From the NCBI RefSeq assembly GCF_000452705.1, contig NZ_CP007014.1, positions 5,114,501-5,178,500 of the forward strand: a stretch of 64,000 nt of DNA, in the 5' to 3' direction. How positions within the stretch are numbered: position 1 is the first letter of the stretch; the number at the start of each line of letters is the position of its first letter. This document shows positions 32,982 through 43,158 of this stretch, piece after piece. Under the pieces are notes generated by a model. That model made no database searches. It was given only the letters and a program-made list of their open reading frames with translations, and was not told the DNA's origin. The position numbers and the translations under genes are program-made. Source of the DNA: Pseudomonas syringae CC1557 (GTDB lineage Bacteria > Pseudomonadota > Gammaproteobacteria > Pseudomonadales > Pseudomonadaceae).

Positions 32982-33851
32982 TTACGGCTTGGCTTTTTCC
33001 ATATAGCGGAAGAATTCGCTATTCGGATCCAGCACCATCACGTCGCTCTTGTTCGCGAAGCTCTCACGGTAGGCGCGCAGGCTGCGATAGAACGCATAGA
33101 ACTCCTGGTCCTGGCCATATGCCTTCGAGTAGATCGAGGCAGCCTGTGCATCACCATCACCACGCGCCTCTTCAGACTCGCGATAGGCTTCTGCCAGCAA
33201 CACGCGACGCTGACGGTCGGCGTCGGCACGAATGCCTTCGGCCAGCTCGTTACCCTTGGCGCGATGCTCGCGAGCTTCACGCTCACGCTCGGTACTCATC
33301 CGCTCGAAGACGCTGCGATTCACTTCCTTCGGCAGGTCGATGGCCTTGACCCGGACATCCACAACTTCGATGCCCAGTTCTTTCTCAGCCATGCGATTCA
33401 GCGAACCGGTGATGTCCGACATCAGCGCATCGCGCTCACCCGACACCACTTCGTGCAGGGTGCGCTTGCCAAACTGGTCACGCAGGCCTGATTCCAGACG
33501 ACGCGAGAGGCGCTCGTCGGCAATCTGCTTGAGGCCGGACGTTGCAGTATAGAAACGCTCTGCATCCTTCACGCGCCACTTGGCGTAGGCATCCACCATG
33601 ACCGCTTTCTTTTCCAGCGTCAGAAAACGCTGGGTGGGAGCGTCGAGCGTCAGCAAGCGTCCGTCGAACTTGCGCACCTGGTTCACGTAAGGAACCTTCA
33701 CATGCAGACCCGGCTGAACATCCGCCTGGACCACACGACCGAATTGCAGCAGGACCGCACGTTCTGTCTGGGACACGATATAGAAGCTGTTCCAGGCAAT
33801 GACTGCCAGTACCACACCAACAATAAGGGTGATCAGCGATTTGTTACTCAT
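32982..33851 (-). CDS. hflC: FtsH protease modulator HflC
   Basis: A 289-aa membrane-anchored SPFH/band-7 protein. The single N-terminal segment LITLIVGVVLAVIAWNSFYIV (about residues 5-25) is followed by a periplasmic SPFH domain (SQTERAVLLQFGRVVQADVQPGLHVK) and a coiled coil. With HflK it forms a ring around FtsH and limits membrane-protein degradation. Its start overlaps the hflK stop by one nucleotide. It is the last gene of the nnrE-hflC superoperon. Confidence 0.97.
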   Translation of the reverse strand: MSNKSLITLIVGVVLAVIAWNSFYIVSQTERAVLLQFGRVVQADVQPGLHVKVPYVNQVRKFDGRLLTLDAPTQRFLTLEKKAVMVDAYAKWRVKDAERFYTATSGLKQIADERLSRRLESGLRDQFGKRTLHEVVSGERDALMSDITGSLNRMAEKELGIEVVDVRVKAIDLPKEVNRSVFERMSTEREREAREHRAKGNELAEGIRADADRQRRVLLAEAYRESEEARGDGDAQAASIYSKAYGQDQEFYAFYRSLRAYRESFANKSDVMVLDPNSEFFRYMEKAKP

Positions 33852-35041
33852 CAGCGAGTCTCCCTGGTACGTACTTCACCGCGCTGCTGAGTATCGGTCG
33901 CTCGCGTGGCAGCCTCAGTATTGGCCTGAGATGACGCGCCAGTATTGGTGCCATTGGCGGTGCTGCTGCGGCTGCTCTCGATCATCTTGTCGAGCGGGAG
34001 GTAAAGCAGGTTGTTCTGCCCTTTGTCACCGGTCACGAGAACCTTGCTGGTATTGCTGAAGACTTCCTGCATGGTGTCCAGATACAGACGCTGGCGAGTG
34101 ACTTCAGGTGCCTTGCGGTACTCGGCGACCAGTTTGGTAAAGCGATCAGCCTCACCTTTGGCGCGCGATACCACTTCATCGCGGTAGCCGTTGGCATCTT
34201 CGAGGATGCGCTGGGCCTGACCACGGGCTTCCGGAATCACGCCATTGGCATAACTTTCAGCCTGGTTACGGGAACGCTGCTCGTCTTCACGGGCACGGAT
34301 CACGTCGTCGAAGGCTTCCTGAACTTCACGCGGTGCAGCGGCGCTCTGCACGTTCACCTGAGTCACGGTGATGCCGGTGCCGTAGGTATCGAGGAAGCGT
34401 TGCAGACGCTCCTTGATTTCGCTCGCCATCAGCTCGCGCCCTTCAGTCAGCACCTGGTCCATCGCCGTGGAGCCAACGACATGGCGCAGCGCGCTTTCAG
34501 TCGCGTGCTGCAGGCTGATCTCGGGCTGGTCGACGTTCAGGACGAAGTCTTTCAGGTTGCTGATCTTGTATTGCACGGTCAGCGGCACTTCGACGATGTT
34601 TTCGTCTTCGGTGAGCATCTGGCCCTGCTTGGTGTAGGCACGCTCGCGAGTCACGTTTTCCAGGTACTTGCGGTCGAACGGCGGGAAGTAGATGTTGAGA
34701 CCCGGCCCCACGGTTTCGTGGTATTGGCCGAAGCGCAGCACAACAGCCTGCTCTTGCTCGTCGACGACGTAGATAGCGCTGTAGAGCCAGAAAGCGACGA
34801 GTACGACCAGGCCGATGCCGAGCAGGCCAAGGCCACCGCCCTTGCCCGAGCTGCCGCCATTGCCACTGCCGCCGCCATCACTGCCGCGTTTGTTTCCGCC
34901 ACCGAAAAGCCCTTTCAGGCTTTCCTGCAGCTTTCGGAAGGCCTCGTCGAGATCCGGTGGCCCCTTGCGGTCGCCGCCACGGCGTTTACCACCCCAGGGA
35001 TCTTGATTATTCGAGTTGCCACCCGGCTCATTCCAAGCCAT
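33851..35041 (-). CDS. hflK: FtsH protease modulator HflK
   Basis: A 396-aa partner of HflC. The ATG at 35041 (MAWNEPGGNSNNQDPWGG) follows GGAGA and is preferred to in-frame ATGs a few codons upstream. A glycine-rich cytoplasmic head (residues about 1-75) precedes the membrane segment LGIGLVVLVAFWLYSAIYVVD. Then come the SPFH domain (EQAVVLRFGQYHETVGPGL) and a low-complexity Ser/Thr/Asn tail of about 35 residues. It is 96 nt downstream of hflX. Confidence 0.97.
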   Translation of the reverse strand: MAWNEPGGNSNNQDPWGGKRRGGDRKGPPDLDEAFRKLQESLKGLFGGGNKRGSDGGGSGNGGSSGKGGGLGLLGIGLVVLVAFWLYSAIYVVDEQEQAVVLRFGQYHETVGPGLNIYFPPFDRKYLENVTRERAYTKQGQMLTEDENIVEVPLTVQYKISNLKDFVLNVDQPEISLQHATESALRHVVGSTAMDQVLTEGRELMASEIKERLQRFLDTYGTGITVTQVNVQSAAAPREVQEAFDDVIRAREDEQRSRNQAESYANGVIPEARGQAQRILEDANGYRDEVVSRAKGEADRFTKLVAEYRKAPEVTRQRLYLDTMQEVFSNTSKVLVTGDKGQNNLLYLPLDKMIESSRSSTANGTNTGASSQANTEAATRATDTQQRGEVRTRETR

Positions 35042-35137
35042 AGCGCTCTCCATCTGATAAAGCAAAGACGCGCCCACGGCGCGCCGACCAATGCTACAGA
35101 ATGCCCGAGAAAACCGTACAAAGGCTTTCTCGTGCTT

Positions 35138-36439
35138 TTATTGCAAAGTGTGTTGCTCGATGAACTCCAGCGGCTGCAATCCTTCGCGACTCACCAGACG
35201 ATTGAGTTCAACGCGCGGCAATCGTACTGCCAGCAAGCTTGCACCTTCTTCATCATGCGTCTCGCTCTGCACCGCACCCAGTTCAAAAAACTGGGCACGC
35301 AGCCGGGCAAGATTCTGCGGCAAATGCAGCGTGCCGACAAACAGATCGTTACCCAGCAGCTCGGCAACCGCCTGCTTGAGCAAATCCAGCCCCCTGCCAT
35401 CGCGGGCAGACAACCAGACACGTTGCGGCTTGCCATCGGCATCGCGCTGTATCTGAGGCTCCACCCCCTCCAGCAAATCGAGTTTGTTATAGACCTCGAG
35501 GATCGGCAAGCCCTCGGCCCCGATCTCGCCCAGCACGGCCATGACCTGCTCGATCTGCGACATGCGCTCAGGCTCGTGAGAGTCGATGACATGCAGCAGC
35601 AGATCGGAGTTGCTCGACTCTTCGAGCGTCGCGCGAAAGGCTTCAACCAGTTTGTGCGGCAGATGACGAATGAAGCCTACGGTGTCGGCCAGCACGATGG
35701 GACCGAGGTCATCAAGCTGCAGACGGCGCAAGGTCGGATCGAGTGTGGCGAACAGTTGGTCGGCCGCGAACACATTCGAATCGGTGATCGAATTGAACAG
35801 CGTCGACTTGCCGGCGTTGGTGTAGCCCACCAGCGAAACCGACGGGATATCGGCGCGACGACGCCCGCGACGGGCCTGGTCACGCTGACTGCGAACCTTC
35901 TCGAGACGCCCTTTGATCTGGCGCAGGCGTACCCGCAACAGACGACGGTCGGTTTCGAGCTGGGTCTCACCCGGACCGCGCAGGCCGATACCACCCTTCT
36001 GACGCTCAAGGTGAGTCCAGCCACGCACAAGACGCGTGCTCATGTGCTCAAGCTGGGCCAGTTCGACCTGCAACTTGCCTTCGTGAGTACGCGCCCGCTG
36101 GGCGAAGATATCGAGAATCAGCCCGGTGCGATCAAGCACGCGACACTCGAAAACGCGTTCGAGGTTACGTTCCTGACTGGGCGTGAGGGTGTGATTGAAT
36201 ATCACGAGATCAGCCTGTTCGGCTTTGACCTGGTCGCGAAGCTCCTCGACCTTGCCAGAGCCAATCAGGTATTTGGCCGATGGCCGATGACGCGGCACGT
36301 TGATAAACGCAACGGTATCGGCGCCGGCCGAGATGGCCAGCTCCTGAAACTCCTGCGGATCTTCGCGCGCCTCAGGGTCCTGACCATCCAGATGAACGAG
36401 TATGGCCCGCTCACCACCACTGTGGCGCTCAAAGAACAA
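35138..36439 (-). CDS. hflX: GTPase HflX
   Basis: A 433-aa ribosome-associated GTPase that splits stalled ribosomes under stress. The start is TTG at 36439 (TTG-TTC-TTT-GAG), supported by AGGAG 7-8 nt upstream and by the family N-terminus FFERHSGGERA. A glycine-rich N-terminal region with GPGETQLETDRR is followed by G1 GYTNAGKST, G3 DTVGFIRHLPH and G4 NKLDLLEG. It lies 12 nt after hfq. Confidence 0.96.
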   Translation of the reverse strand: MFFERHSGGERAILVHLDGQDPEAREDPQEFQELAISAGADTVAFINVPRHRPSAKYLIGSGKVEELRDQVKAEQADLVIFNHTLTPSQERNLERVFECRVLDRTGLILDIFAQRARTHEGKLQVELAQLEHMSTRLVRGWTHLERQKGGIGLRGPGETQLETDRRLLRVRLRQIKGRLEKVRSQRDQARRGRRRADIPSVSLVGYTNAGKSTLFNSITDSNVFAADQLFATLDPTLRRLQLDDLGPIVLADTVGFIRHLPHKLVEAFRATLEESSNSDLLLHVIDSHEPERMSQIEQVMAVLGEIGAEGLPILEVYNKLDLLEGVEPQIQRDADGKPQRVWLSARDGRGLDLLKQAVAELLGNDLFVGTLHLPQNLARLRAQFFELGAVQSETHDEEGASLLAVRLPRVELNRLVSREGLQPLEFIEQHTLQ

Positions 36440-36451
36440 GGCAGACTCCTA

Positions 36452-36712
36452 TCAGGCGTTACCTGGCTCGGCATCCACGCCGTCAGCGTCGGTAGCGCTT
36501 GGCAGGCGGATCGGACGAACCGGTACGACGGTGGAAATAGCGTGTTTGTAGACCATCTGGCTGACCGTGTTCTTCAGCAAAATGACGAACTGGTCGAAAG
36601 ACTCGATCGTACCCTGCAGCTTGATACCGTTGACCAGATAGATCGATACCCCGACCTTCTCTTTACGCAAGGTATTCAGGTAAGGGTCTTGTAGCGAATG
36701 CCCTTTTGACAT
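36452..36712 (-). CDS. hfq: RNA chaperone Hfq
   Basis: An 86-aa hexameric Sm-like protein. It begins [20 protein letters not shown], and Sm2 is the YKHAIST segment. [15 protein letters not shown] is the RNA-binding core. AAAGGAG lies before the ATG. In Pseudomonas it supports sRNA regulation and Crc-dependent catabolite repression. It is between miaA (upstream) and hflX. Confidence 0.98.
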   Translation of the reverse strand: MSKGHSLQDPYLNTLRKEKVGVSIYLVNGIKLQGTIESFDQFVILLKNTVSQMVYKHAISTVVPVRPIRLPSATDADGVDAEPGNA

Positions 36713-36734
36713 GTGCCGCACTCCTTTAAGGATC

Positions 36735-36760
36735 AAAAAAATAATAAATCGAATTCGATT
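36735..36760 (-). promoter_or_regulatory. Palindrome and U-tract in the hfq leader
   Basis: A 14-bp perfect palindrome AATCGAATTCGATT (36747-36760) is followed on the minus strand by TATTATTTTTTT (seven Ts at 36735-36741), 23 nt before the hfq ATG. It could be a weak terminator for miaA or a U-rich binding site for Hfq itself. Neither is proven. Confidence 0.45.
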
Positions 36761-36804
36761 GGCTTGACCGGCCACCCCCAAGGATAGACGGCTATTGCAG
36801 GGAC

Positions 36805-37776
36805 TCAGCCCAATATGGAGACCGATCCCAGGTATTTCAAGGCACGTGGCAGATTGTCGCTGGCCAGACTGTCGAGCCAGTGGAGATTCTCCCAGCTGCG
36901 TAGCCAGGTGAATTGCCGCTTCGCCAGTTGGCGTGTCGCAATGATGCCCCGTTCCTGCATTTCATCCCGCGTCAGCTTTCCATCCAGGTGATCCCAGACC
37001 TGGCGATAACCGACTGCTCTTATCGATGGCAACCCTGAATGCAGGTCACCTCTTGAGCGCAATGCCAGTACTTCGTCCAGAAACCCCTGATCCAGCATTT
37101 GCTCAAAACGCAGCGCGATGCGGTGGTGCAGCACCTTGCGATCAGCCGGAGCGATTGCAAGGTTCGCGACAGTATAGGGCAATTGCTGACGCCCTGATGC
37201 GGCCGCTTCAGTACTTTGCGCAGTTTGTTGCTCGCGGTGTGCCGTCATGCTCATCCCGCTGACGCGATAAACCTCCAGCGCCCTGATCAGACGTTGCGGA
37301 TCATTAGGGTGGATACGTGCAGCCGACACAGGGTCGACTTCCGCTAACTGATCGTGCAACGACTGCCAGCCAAAAGCCATTGCATCGGCTTCAAGCTGCG
37401 CCCGAACCTCTGCATCAGCGGCCGGCATATCTGCCAGCCCGTCCAATAGAGCCTTGAAATACAACATAGTGCCGCCGACCAGCAAAGGAATATTTCCGCG
37501 TGCGGTAATTTCCGCCATGGCGGCCAGTGCGTCGGTGCGAAAGTCAGCGGCGGAATAGCTTTGCGCAGGGTCGAGAATGTCGATCAGACGATGAGGAAAC
37601 TCGGCCAGTTGCGCCTTTGAAGGCTTGGCGGTGCCGATGTCCATGCCGCGATAGACCAGTGCAGAATCGACGCTGATCAGCTCGCAGGGCAGGACTTTGC
37701 TCAGCTCGATGGCCAGATCGGTCTTGCCTGCTGCGGTTGGCCCCATGAGAAAGATGGCCGGAGGTAAAGCGTTCAT
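36805..37776 (-). CDS. miaA: tRNA dimethylallyltransferase
   Basis: A 323-aa enzyme that adds the isopentenyl group to A37 of tRNAs reading UNN codons. The P-loop GPTAAGKTD is near the N-terminus, with [17 protein letters not shown] and [19 protein letters not shown] typical of MiaA. Its ATG directly follows the mutL stop with no gap, so translation is coupled. Confidence 0.97.
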   Translation of the reverse strand: MNALPPAIFLMGPTAAGKTDLAIELSKVLPCELISVDSALVYRGMDIGTAKPSKAQLAEFPHRLIDILDPAQSYSAADFRTDALAAMAEITARGNIPLLVGGTMLYFKALLDGLADMPAADAEVRAQLEADAMAFGWQSLHDQLAEVDPVSAARIHPNDPQRLIRALEVYRVSGMSMTAHREQQTAQSTEAAASGRQQLPYTVANLAIAPADRKVLHHRIALRFEQMLDQGFLDEVLALRSRGDLHSGLPSIRAVGYRQVWDHLDGKLTRDEMQERGIIATRQLAKRQFTWLRSWENLHWLDSLASDNLPRALKYLGSVSILG

Positions 37777-39717
37777 TCATTGACCGCGCAGGAATAATTT
37801 ATCCAGGTCACTGAGGCCCATCTGAGTCCAGGTGGGACGACCGTGGTTGCATTGTCCGCTGCGCTCGGTGTTTTCCATGTCGCGCAGCAGAGCGTTCATT
37901 TCCGGGATTGCCAGACGCCGGTTGGCGCGGATCGCTCCGTGACAGGCCATGGTGCCGAGCAACTCGTTCATGTGCGCCTGCACCCGATCACTGGTGCCAT
38001 ATTCCATCAGGTCTGCCAGCACATCACTGACCAGTCGATTGGCCTCGGCCTGTTTGAGCAACGCGGGAATCTGGCGGATCGCCAGAGTTTCCGGGCCAAG
38101 CCGTTGCAGCTCGAAGCCCAGCCGCTGGAAGGTTGTAATGTGCTCTTCGGCGCAATCAGCCTCGCGCTGACTGACCGCGATGGACTCGGGCACCAGCAGC
38201 GGCTGGCCGCTCAGGCCTTCATTGGCCATGGCTATTTTCAGGCGCTCGTACATGATTCGCTCATGAGCCGCATGCATGTCGACCAGCACCAGCCCCTGGG
38301 CGTTTTCAGCCAGAATGTAGATCCCTTTGAGCTGCGCCAATGCATAGCCCAATGGCGGGATGTCACTGGCCGACTCTGGCAGGGTCGATGGCGCGGCACT
38401 CGGCAACGGCGCGAAAAACTCTCGATACGCACTTTGCGCTTCGGCGACCGGCACGCCCGACGTGGGCCGCGGCGAATACTGATACTGGTAACCACTGCCG
38501 GAACCGCTGCCCGCAGGCCTGGCGAAAGGCTCGCCCTGCGGCTGTTCCAACACATTGTTGGCCAGGCGCATCTCGCCCTGCGGCCCGAATTCGCCTGCAT
38601 CCGGCCCGGTCGGCCGAGGTTCGGTGGCAACCGGCACGCTGCCACCCAGCTGATTTTCAGGACGAACGTCGCCCAAGGCTCGATGCAGGGTGCCATACAG
38701 AAAGTCGTGGACCATGCGCCCGTCACGGAAGCGCACTTCATGTTTGGTCGGGTGAACGTTGACGTCGACAGCAGCCGGATCAACTTCGAAGAACAGCACG
38801 AAGGTCGGATGCCGGCCATTGAACAGCACGTCGCGATACGCCTGACGCACCGCGTGAGCGACCAGCTTGTCGCGCACGGCACGGCCATTCACGAAGAAAT
38901 ATTGCAGATCCGCCTGGCTGCGCGAGAACGTCGGCAGCCCGACCCAGCCCCACAGATGCAGACCGTTGCGTTCGATCTCGATGGGCAACGCCTGCTCAAG
39001 AAAGCCCGGCCCGCAGATGGCAGATACACGACGCGCCCTGGCGGTGTCGTCATGCGCTTCGTGCAGGCTGAGTACAGTCTTGCCGTTATGACGCAGGTGA
39101 AAGGCCACGTCGAAACGCGCCAGCGCCATGCGCTTGATGACTTCCTGCAGGTGATCGAATTCGGTTTTTTCGGCCTTGAGAAACTTGCGGCGGGCAGGCG
39201 TATTGAAGAACAGATCGCGAACTTCTACCGAGGTGCCTACCGGGTGAGCTGCCGGCTGAACACGCGGGGCCATGTCGCGACCTTCTGTTTCGACCTGCCA
39301 GGCCTGATCGGCGTCGCGAGTGCGCGAAGTCAGCGTCAGGCGGGCCACGGAACTGATCGACGCCAGTGCCTCGCCACGAAAGCCCAGGCTCATTACCCGC
39401 TCAAGGTCTTCCAGATCACGAATCTTGCTGGTCGCATGTCGCGCCAGAGCCAGCGGCAGATCATCGGAAGAAATACCGCCACCGTCGTCGCGCACTTTCA
39501 GCAGTTTTATGCCAGCCTGCTCGACATCGATATCGATGCGCCGCGCCCCCGAATCAAGGCTGTTTTCCAGCAGCTCCTTGATGACTGAAGCCGGACGCTC
39601 GACCACCTCACCCGCAGCGATCTGGTTGGCCAGACGCGGGCTGAGCAATTCGATGCGCGCCGCATTCAGCACAGTACGGGCGTTATCGGCTTCGCTGCCG
39701 TCGAGAAGATCGGTCAT
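37777..39717 (-). CDS. mutL: DNA mismatch repair protein MutL
   Basis: A 646-aa protein. The N-terminal GHKL ATPase has motifs [21 protein letters not shown] and GFRGEALAS. The C-terminal dimerisation domain carries [12 protein letters not shown], the DxHA-x2-E-x4-E metal-binding motif of nicking MutL proteins, as expected for a Pseudomonas without MutH. A proline/glutamine-rich linker (about 350-450) joins the domains. The ATG overlaps the amiB stop by 1 nt. Confidence 0.97.
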   Translation of the reverse strand: MTDLLDGSEADNARTVLNAARIELLSPRLANQIAAGEVVERPASVIKELLENSLDSGARRIDIDVEQAGIKLLKVRDDGGGISSDDLPLALARHATSKIRDLEDLERVMSLGFRGEALASISSVARLTLTSRTRDADQAWQVETEGRDMAPRVQPAAHPVGTSVEVRDLFFNTPARRKFLKAEKTEFDHLQEVIKRMALARFDVAFHLRHNGKTVLSLHEAHDDTARARRVSAICGPGFLEQALPIEIERNGLHLWGWVGLPTFSRSQADLQYFFVNGRAVRDKLVAHAVRQAYRDVLFNGRHPTFVLFFEVDPAAVDVNVHPTKHEVRFRDGRMVHDFLYGTLHRALGDVRPENQLGGSVPVATEPRPTGPDAGEFGPQGEMRLANNVLEQPQGEPFARPAGSGSGSGYQYQYSPRPTSGVPVAEAQSAYREFFAPLPSAAPSTLPESASDIPPLGYALAQLKGIYILAENAQGLVLVDMHAAHERIMYERLKIAMANEGLSGQPLLVPESIAVSQREADCAEEHITTFQRLGFELQRLGPETLAIRQIPALLKQAEANRLVSDVLADLMEYGTSDRVQAHMNELLGTMACHGAIRANRRLAIPEMNALLRDMENTERSGQCNHGRPTWTQMGLSDLDKLFLRGQ

Positions 39718-41132
39718 TACTGGGTCGCAACCTCGGAACTCGGGATTCGCAGGTCCTGGCCGATCTTCAACTCATCGGTTTTCAGGTTATTGGCACTGCG
39801 CAGTGTGGCGATGTTCATGTCATAGCGCGCCGCAAGCATGGCCAGGGTTTCGCCGGAGCGCACCACGTGATTGCGCGGCACCTGGGCCAGCTTGCCGTTG
39901 TCACGCAGCCAGGCAATGTAGGTGCCCTGCGGCGGATTCTGCTGGAAGAACTGCTTTACGCCGGAAGTGATCGAACGCGCCAACGCTTGCTGGTGTGATG
40001 CAGAACCGAGCTTATTGGCTTCGTTGGCGTTGGAGATAAAGCCGGTTTCCACCAGAATCGACGGAATGTCCGGCGACTTGAGCACCATGAAGCCCGCCTG
40101 CTCAACGCGAGCCTTGTGCAGCGAAGTGACTCGGCCGATGTTGCTCAGCACTTTCTGGCCCACGTTCAGACTCGACGACAGCGAGGCGGTCATGGACAAG
40201 TCCAGCAGTACGCCAGCCAGCATGCGGTCCTTGTCATCGAGGCTGACAGCACCGGCACCACCGATCAGGTCGGAACGGTTTTCACTGTCTGCCAGCCAGC
40301 GCGCGGTTTCGGAAGTAGCGCCGCGATCCGACAGGGCAAACACCGAAGCGCCGAAAGCAGCAGAAGACGGTGCCGCATCAGCGTGAATGGACACGAACAG
40401 GTCTGCGCCCTTGGCGCGGGCAATCTCGGTGCGTTTGCGCAGCGGGATGAAGTAGTCACCGGTTCGTGTCAGCTCTGCGCGGTAGCCTTTTTCGGCGTTG
40501 ACCTGACGCTGCAATTCCTTGGCAATCGACAGCACCACGTTTTTCTCTTTCTGGCCCGCGCCGCCTGAGGCGCCCGGGTCTTCACCACCGTGCCCGGCAT
40601 CGATCACTACCACGATATCGCGCTTGCCGTTGGGCACCGGGGTCAATTTGATTTCCGGTTTGGCAGGGCTGACCGGAACCGCCGGTGCCGTGTTGGCGGC
40701 GGTATCAGGGATTACTGGCGTCGGGTTGGCATCGGCCGCGTTGTCGTAAAGGTCAACCACCAGACGGTTGCCATACTGCTGGTTGGGCGCAAGCGTGAAG
40801 CTCTTCGGGGTCACGCCCTTTTTCAGGTCGATGACCACGCGCAAGTCTGTGGGCGTGCGCTGCGCAGAGCGCATGCTGCTGATCGGTGTGTTGGCCGTCG
40901 GTACGTTCAGCGGTCCGCCGAGCGTCGCGCCGTTGATATCGATCACCAGCCGATCAGGCGAAGTCAGGGTAAACAGGCTGTGCTGCACCGGCCCGGTCAG
41001 GTCAAAGACCAGGCGCGTGTTATCCGGCGCGCGCCATAAGCGGACACTTCGCACTTGCGTAGCGGCAACCGCCTCGACAGCCATGGCCATCAACAGCAGA
41101 CCCACTACAGTAACCAGCGCGCGCATGCGCAT
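39717..41132 (-). CDS. amiB: N-acetylmuramoyl-L-alanine amidase AmiB
   Basis: A protein of about 471 aa. It has a signal peptide ([23 protein letters not shown]), an AMIN domain (about 25-130, septal targeting), a zinc Amidase_3 domain opening [15 protein letters not shown], and a C-terminal LysM domain ([18 protein letters not shown]). It splits septal peptidoglycan during daughter-cell separation. The start is uncertain: ATG at 41132 is chosen, with 41144 and 41126 as alternatives. It lies between tsaE and mutL. Confidence 0.94.
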   Translation of the reverse strand: MRMRALVTVVGLLLMAMAVEAVAATQVRSVRLWRAPDNTRLVFDLTGPVQHSLFTLTSPDRLVIDINGATLGGPLNVPTANTPISSMRSAQRTPTDLRVVIDLKKGVTPKSFTLAPNQQYGNRLVVDLYDNAADANPTPVIPDTAANTAPAVPVSPAKPEIKLTPVPNGKRDIVVVIDAGHGGEDPGASGGAGQKEKNVVLSIAKELQRQVNAEKGYRAELTRTGDYFIPLRKRTEIARAKGADLFVSIHADAAPSSAAFGASVFALSDRGATSETARWLADSENRSDLIGGAGAVSLDDKDRMLAGVLLDLSMTASLSSSLNVGQKVLSNIGRVTSLHKARVEQAGFMVLKSPDIPSILVETGFISNANEANKLGSASHQQALARSITSGVKQFFQQNPPQGTYIAWLRDNGKLAQVPRNHVVRSGETLAMLAARYDMNIATLRSANNLKTDELKIGQDLRIPSSEVATQ

Positions 41133-41146
41133 ACCTAACCCCATAT

Positions 41147-41617
41147 CTATTTGAATTCCAAAGCCAAAGTGGCACACCAGCGTTCGCCACGCGAGCCCAG
41201 CGGGCTCAACATTACCGACCGACCTTCGCCGTGCGGGCCAATGGTAATGGTCAGGTCAGGCTTTGGCAAAAAGCCTGCACCGCGTTGGGGCCATTCAATC
41301 AGACAAAGTGCCTCGCCGTCGAAGTAATCACGCACGCCCATGAACTCGAGTTCTTCGGGGTCGACCAGTCGATACAGGTCGAAGTGAAACACCCGCACCG
41401 CATCGATTTCGTAGGGTTCGACCAGCGTGAAAGTCGGGCTCTTGACAGGCCCGGCGTGCCCGAACCCGCGAATCATTCCCCTCGAAAGAGTGGTTTTTCC
41501 GGCACCCAGATCGCCGTCGAGAAAGATGACGCCCTTGCCTTCGGTGACCTCGGCGAGGCGCGCACCAAAATGCATCATTGCCTCTTCACCCACCACATGC
41601 AGCGTTAATTCAGACAC
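41147..41617 (-). CDS. tsaE: tRNA threonylcarbamoyladenosine biosynthesis ATPase TsaE
   Basis: A 156-aa P-loop ATPase with Walker A FLDGDLGAGKTTLSRG and the C-terminal SPTFTLVEPYE and FHFDLYRLVDPEELE motifs of the YjeE family. It works with TsaB/TsaD in making t6A37 on ANN-decoding tRNAs. It overlaps the end of nnrE by 13 nt. Confidence 0.96.
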   Translation of the reverse strand: MSELTLHVVGEEAMMHFGARLAEVTEGKGVIFLDGDLGAGKTTLSRGMIRGFGHAGPVKSPTFTLVEPYEIDAVRVFHFDLYRLVDPEELEFMGVRDYFDGEALCLIEWPQRGAGFLPKPDLTITIGPHGEGRSVMLSPLGSRGERWCATLALEFK

Positions 41618-43095
41618 GGTTGCAGCTCCTCCAATAACTGACGAATGGCGGGAATAATATCGCTGGCAGCCAGCCCGCGACCGGCTTCACCGACATATTG
41701 ACCGGCACTGGCGTGCAGCCACACAGCCAGACAGGCCGCGTCGAAGGGCTTCAGGTGTTGCGCCATCAGCGCGCCGATCAGGCCGGCAAGCACGTCACCC
41801 AGCCCGGCGGTGGCCATCGCAGGATGACCACGATCACATAACGCCAGTTGCCCGTGCGCATCGGCGATCAGGCTGCCGGAGCCCTTGAGGACACAAACGG
41901 TATTGAATTTGCGGGCCAGTGCCCGCGCAGCAGCGAGGCGATCAGCCTGAATCTCTTTGATGCCGACGCCCAGCAAGCGCGCCGCCTCACCCGGATGCGG
42001 GGTGATGACGCTGTTTACGGGCAGGCTCACCTGCCCGGCCGACAGCATGTTCAGCGCATCGGCGTCCCAGACTTGCGGCCGATCAGCGTTGGCGGCGGCG
42101 GACAGCAGGCTGCGTCCCCAGCTGGCCTGACCCAGACCGGGACCGACCACCAGCACGCTGGCGGGCTCGATCAGCGCCATCAACTGATTTGCCGAACTGA
42201 TCGCCGCACTCATTATTTCCGGCATGCGCGTCAAGGCGGCCGGAACATGTTCGGCGCGGGTCGCCAAAGTGAGCATGCCGGCACCACTGCGCAACGCGCT
42301 TTCGGCGCTGAGCAACGCAGCACCACCGAAACCGTGATCACCACCGATGACCAGCACGCGCCCGTACATGCCTTTGTGCGCAGTTCGCGGACGTGGCGGC
42401 AGCACCGGCAGATTGAAAGTGTCCAGGCGTTTCGCGCTTGGGTGACTCTGTGCAACCAACGCTGGATCGGCCTGTAGATCATCAAAAACCAGTTCGCCAA
42501 CCAAATCAGCCGCCTCGCCGGTCAGCAGCCCCGTTTTCAGACCGATGAAGGTCACCGTCAGATCGGCACGCACCGCAACGCCGAGGGACTGCCCGGTGTC
42601 CGCGCTCAAGCCTGACGGGATGTCCACGGCGGCGACTGGCAGACCGCTGGCATTGATCGCCTCGATGGCCGAACGATAAGGCTCGCGCACTTCGCCGTTA
42701 AGCCCGGTGCCGAGCAAGGCATCCAGCACCACGCCCTTCAGTGGCTGCCCGGCCCAGGCCTGAACAGTCACGTCCGAAGCCATGGCATGCGCTGATGCCG
42801 CATCACCCGTCAGCGCGTCCGGCGCGCCGACCGCCAGCACACTGACCTGCCAGCCCGCCTTGTGGGCCAGCGCCGCCACCAGATACCCGTCACCGGCGTT
42901 GTTGCCACGCCCGGTCAGCACGGTCAGCTCGTTCGCTTCCGGCCAGCGCCGACGTAGCGCACGCCATGTCGCATGGGCAGCGCGCTGCATCAGTTCCAGG
43001 CCTGGCGTGCCGGCGGCAATCAGCCGGGCGTCGAGGTCACGGACCTGCGCTGCGCTGTACAGCGCGTCGGGTAAATGAGGTTTAGTGTCGAACAT
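41605..43095 (-). CDS. nnrE: Bifunctional NAD(P)HX epimerase/dehydratase
   Basis: A 496-aa fusion that repairs hydrated NAD(P)H. The N-terminal epimerase (YjeF_N) carries GRGNNAGDGYLVAALAHKAG. The C-terminal ATP/ADP-dependent dehydratase (carbohydrate-kinase fold) carries VLVIGGDHGFGGA and HPAMATAGLGDVLAGLIGAL. The ATG at 43095 (MFDTKPHLPDALYSAAQV) is preferred over the longer open frame. It is the first gene of the superoperon and is divergent from queG. Confidence 0.95.
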   Translation of the reverse strand: MFDTKPHLPDALYSAAQVRDLDARLIAAGTPGLELMQRAAHATWRALRRRWPEANELTVLTGRGNNAGDGYLVAALAHKAGWQVSVLAVGAPDALTGDAASAHAMASDVTVQAWAGQPLKGVVLDALLGTGLNGEVREPYRSAIEAINASGLPVAAVDIPSGLSADTGQSLGVAVRADLTVTFIGLKTGLLTGEAADLVGELVFDDLQADPALVAQSHPSAKRLDTFNLPVLPPRPRTAHKGMYGRVLVIGGDHGFGGAALLSAESALRSGAGMLTLATRAEHVPAALTRMPEIMSAAISSANQLMALIEPASVLVVGPGLGQASWGRSLLSAAANADRPQVWDADALNMLSAGQVSLPVNSVITPHPGEAARLLGVGIKEIQADRLAAARALARKFNTVCVLKGSGSLIADAHGQLALCDRGHPAMATAGLGDVLAGLIGALMAQHLKPFDAACLAVWLHASAGQYVGEAGRGLAASDIIPAIRQLLEELQPCLN

Positions 43096-43158
43096 GCGTT
43101 TATGGGCTCCGATGTCTGGCAGAATTATACGCACCTTGGCCCCGGTTTCTCTCTGCGC

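Noticed and set aside
34400..36694. A 764-codon open frame antisense to hflK and hflX
   Set aside because: It crosses two verified genes and an intergenic gap and has no recognisable domain; it is a shadow frame.
37843..39588. A 581-codon frame antisense to mutL
   Set aside because: mutL has all expected motifs on the other strand; this is codon-bias shadow.
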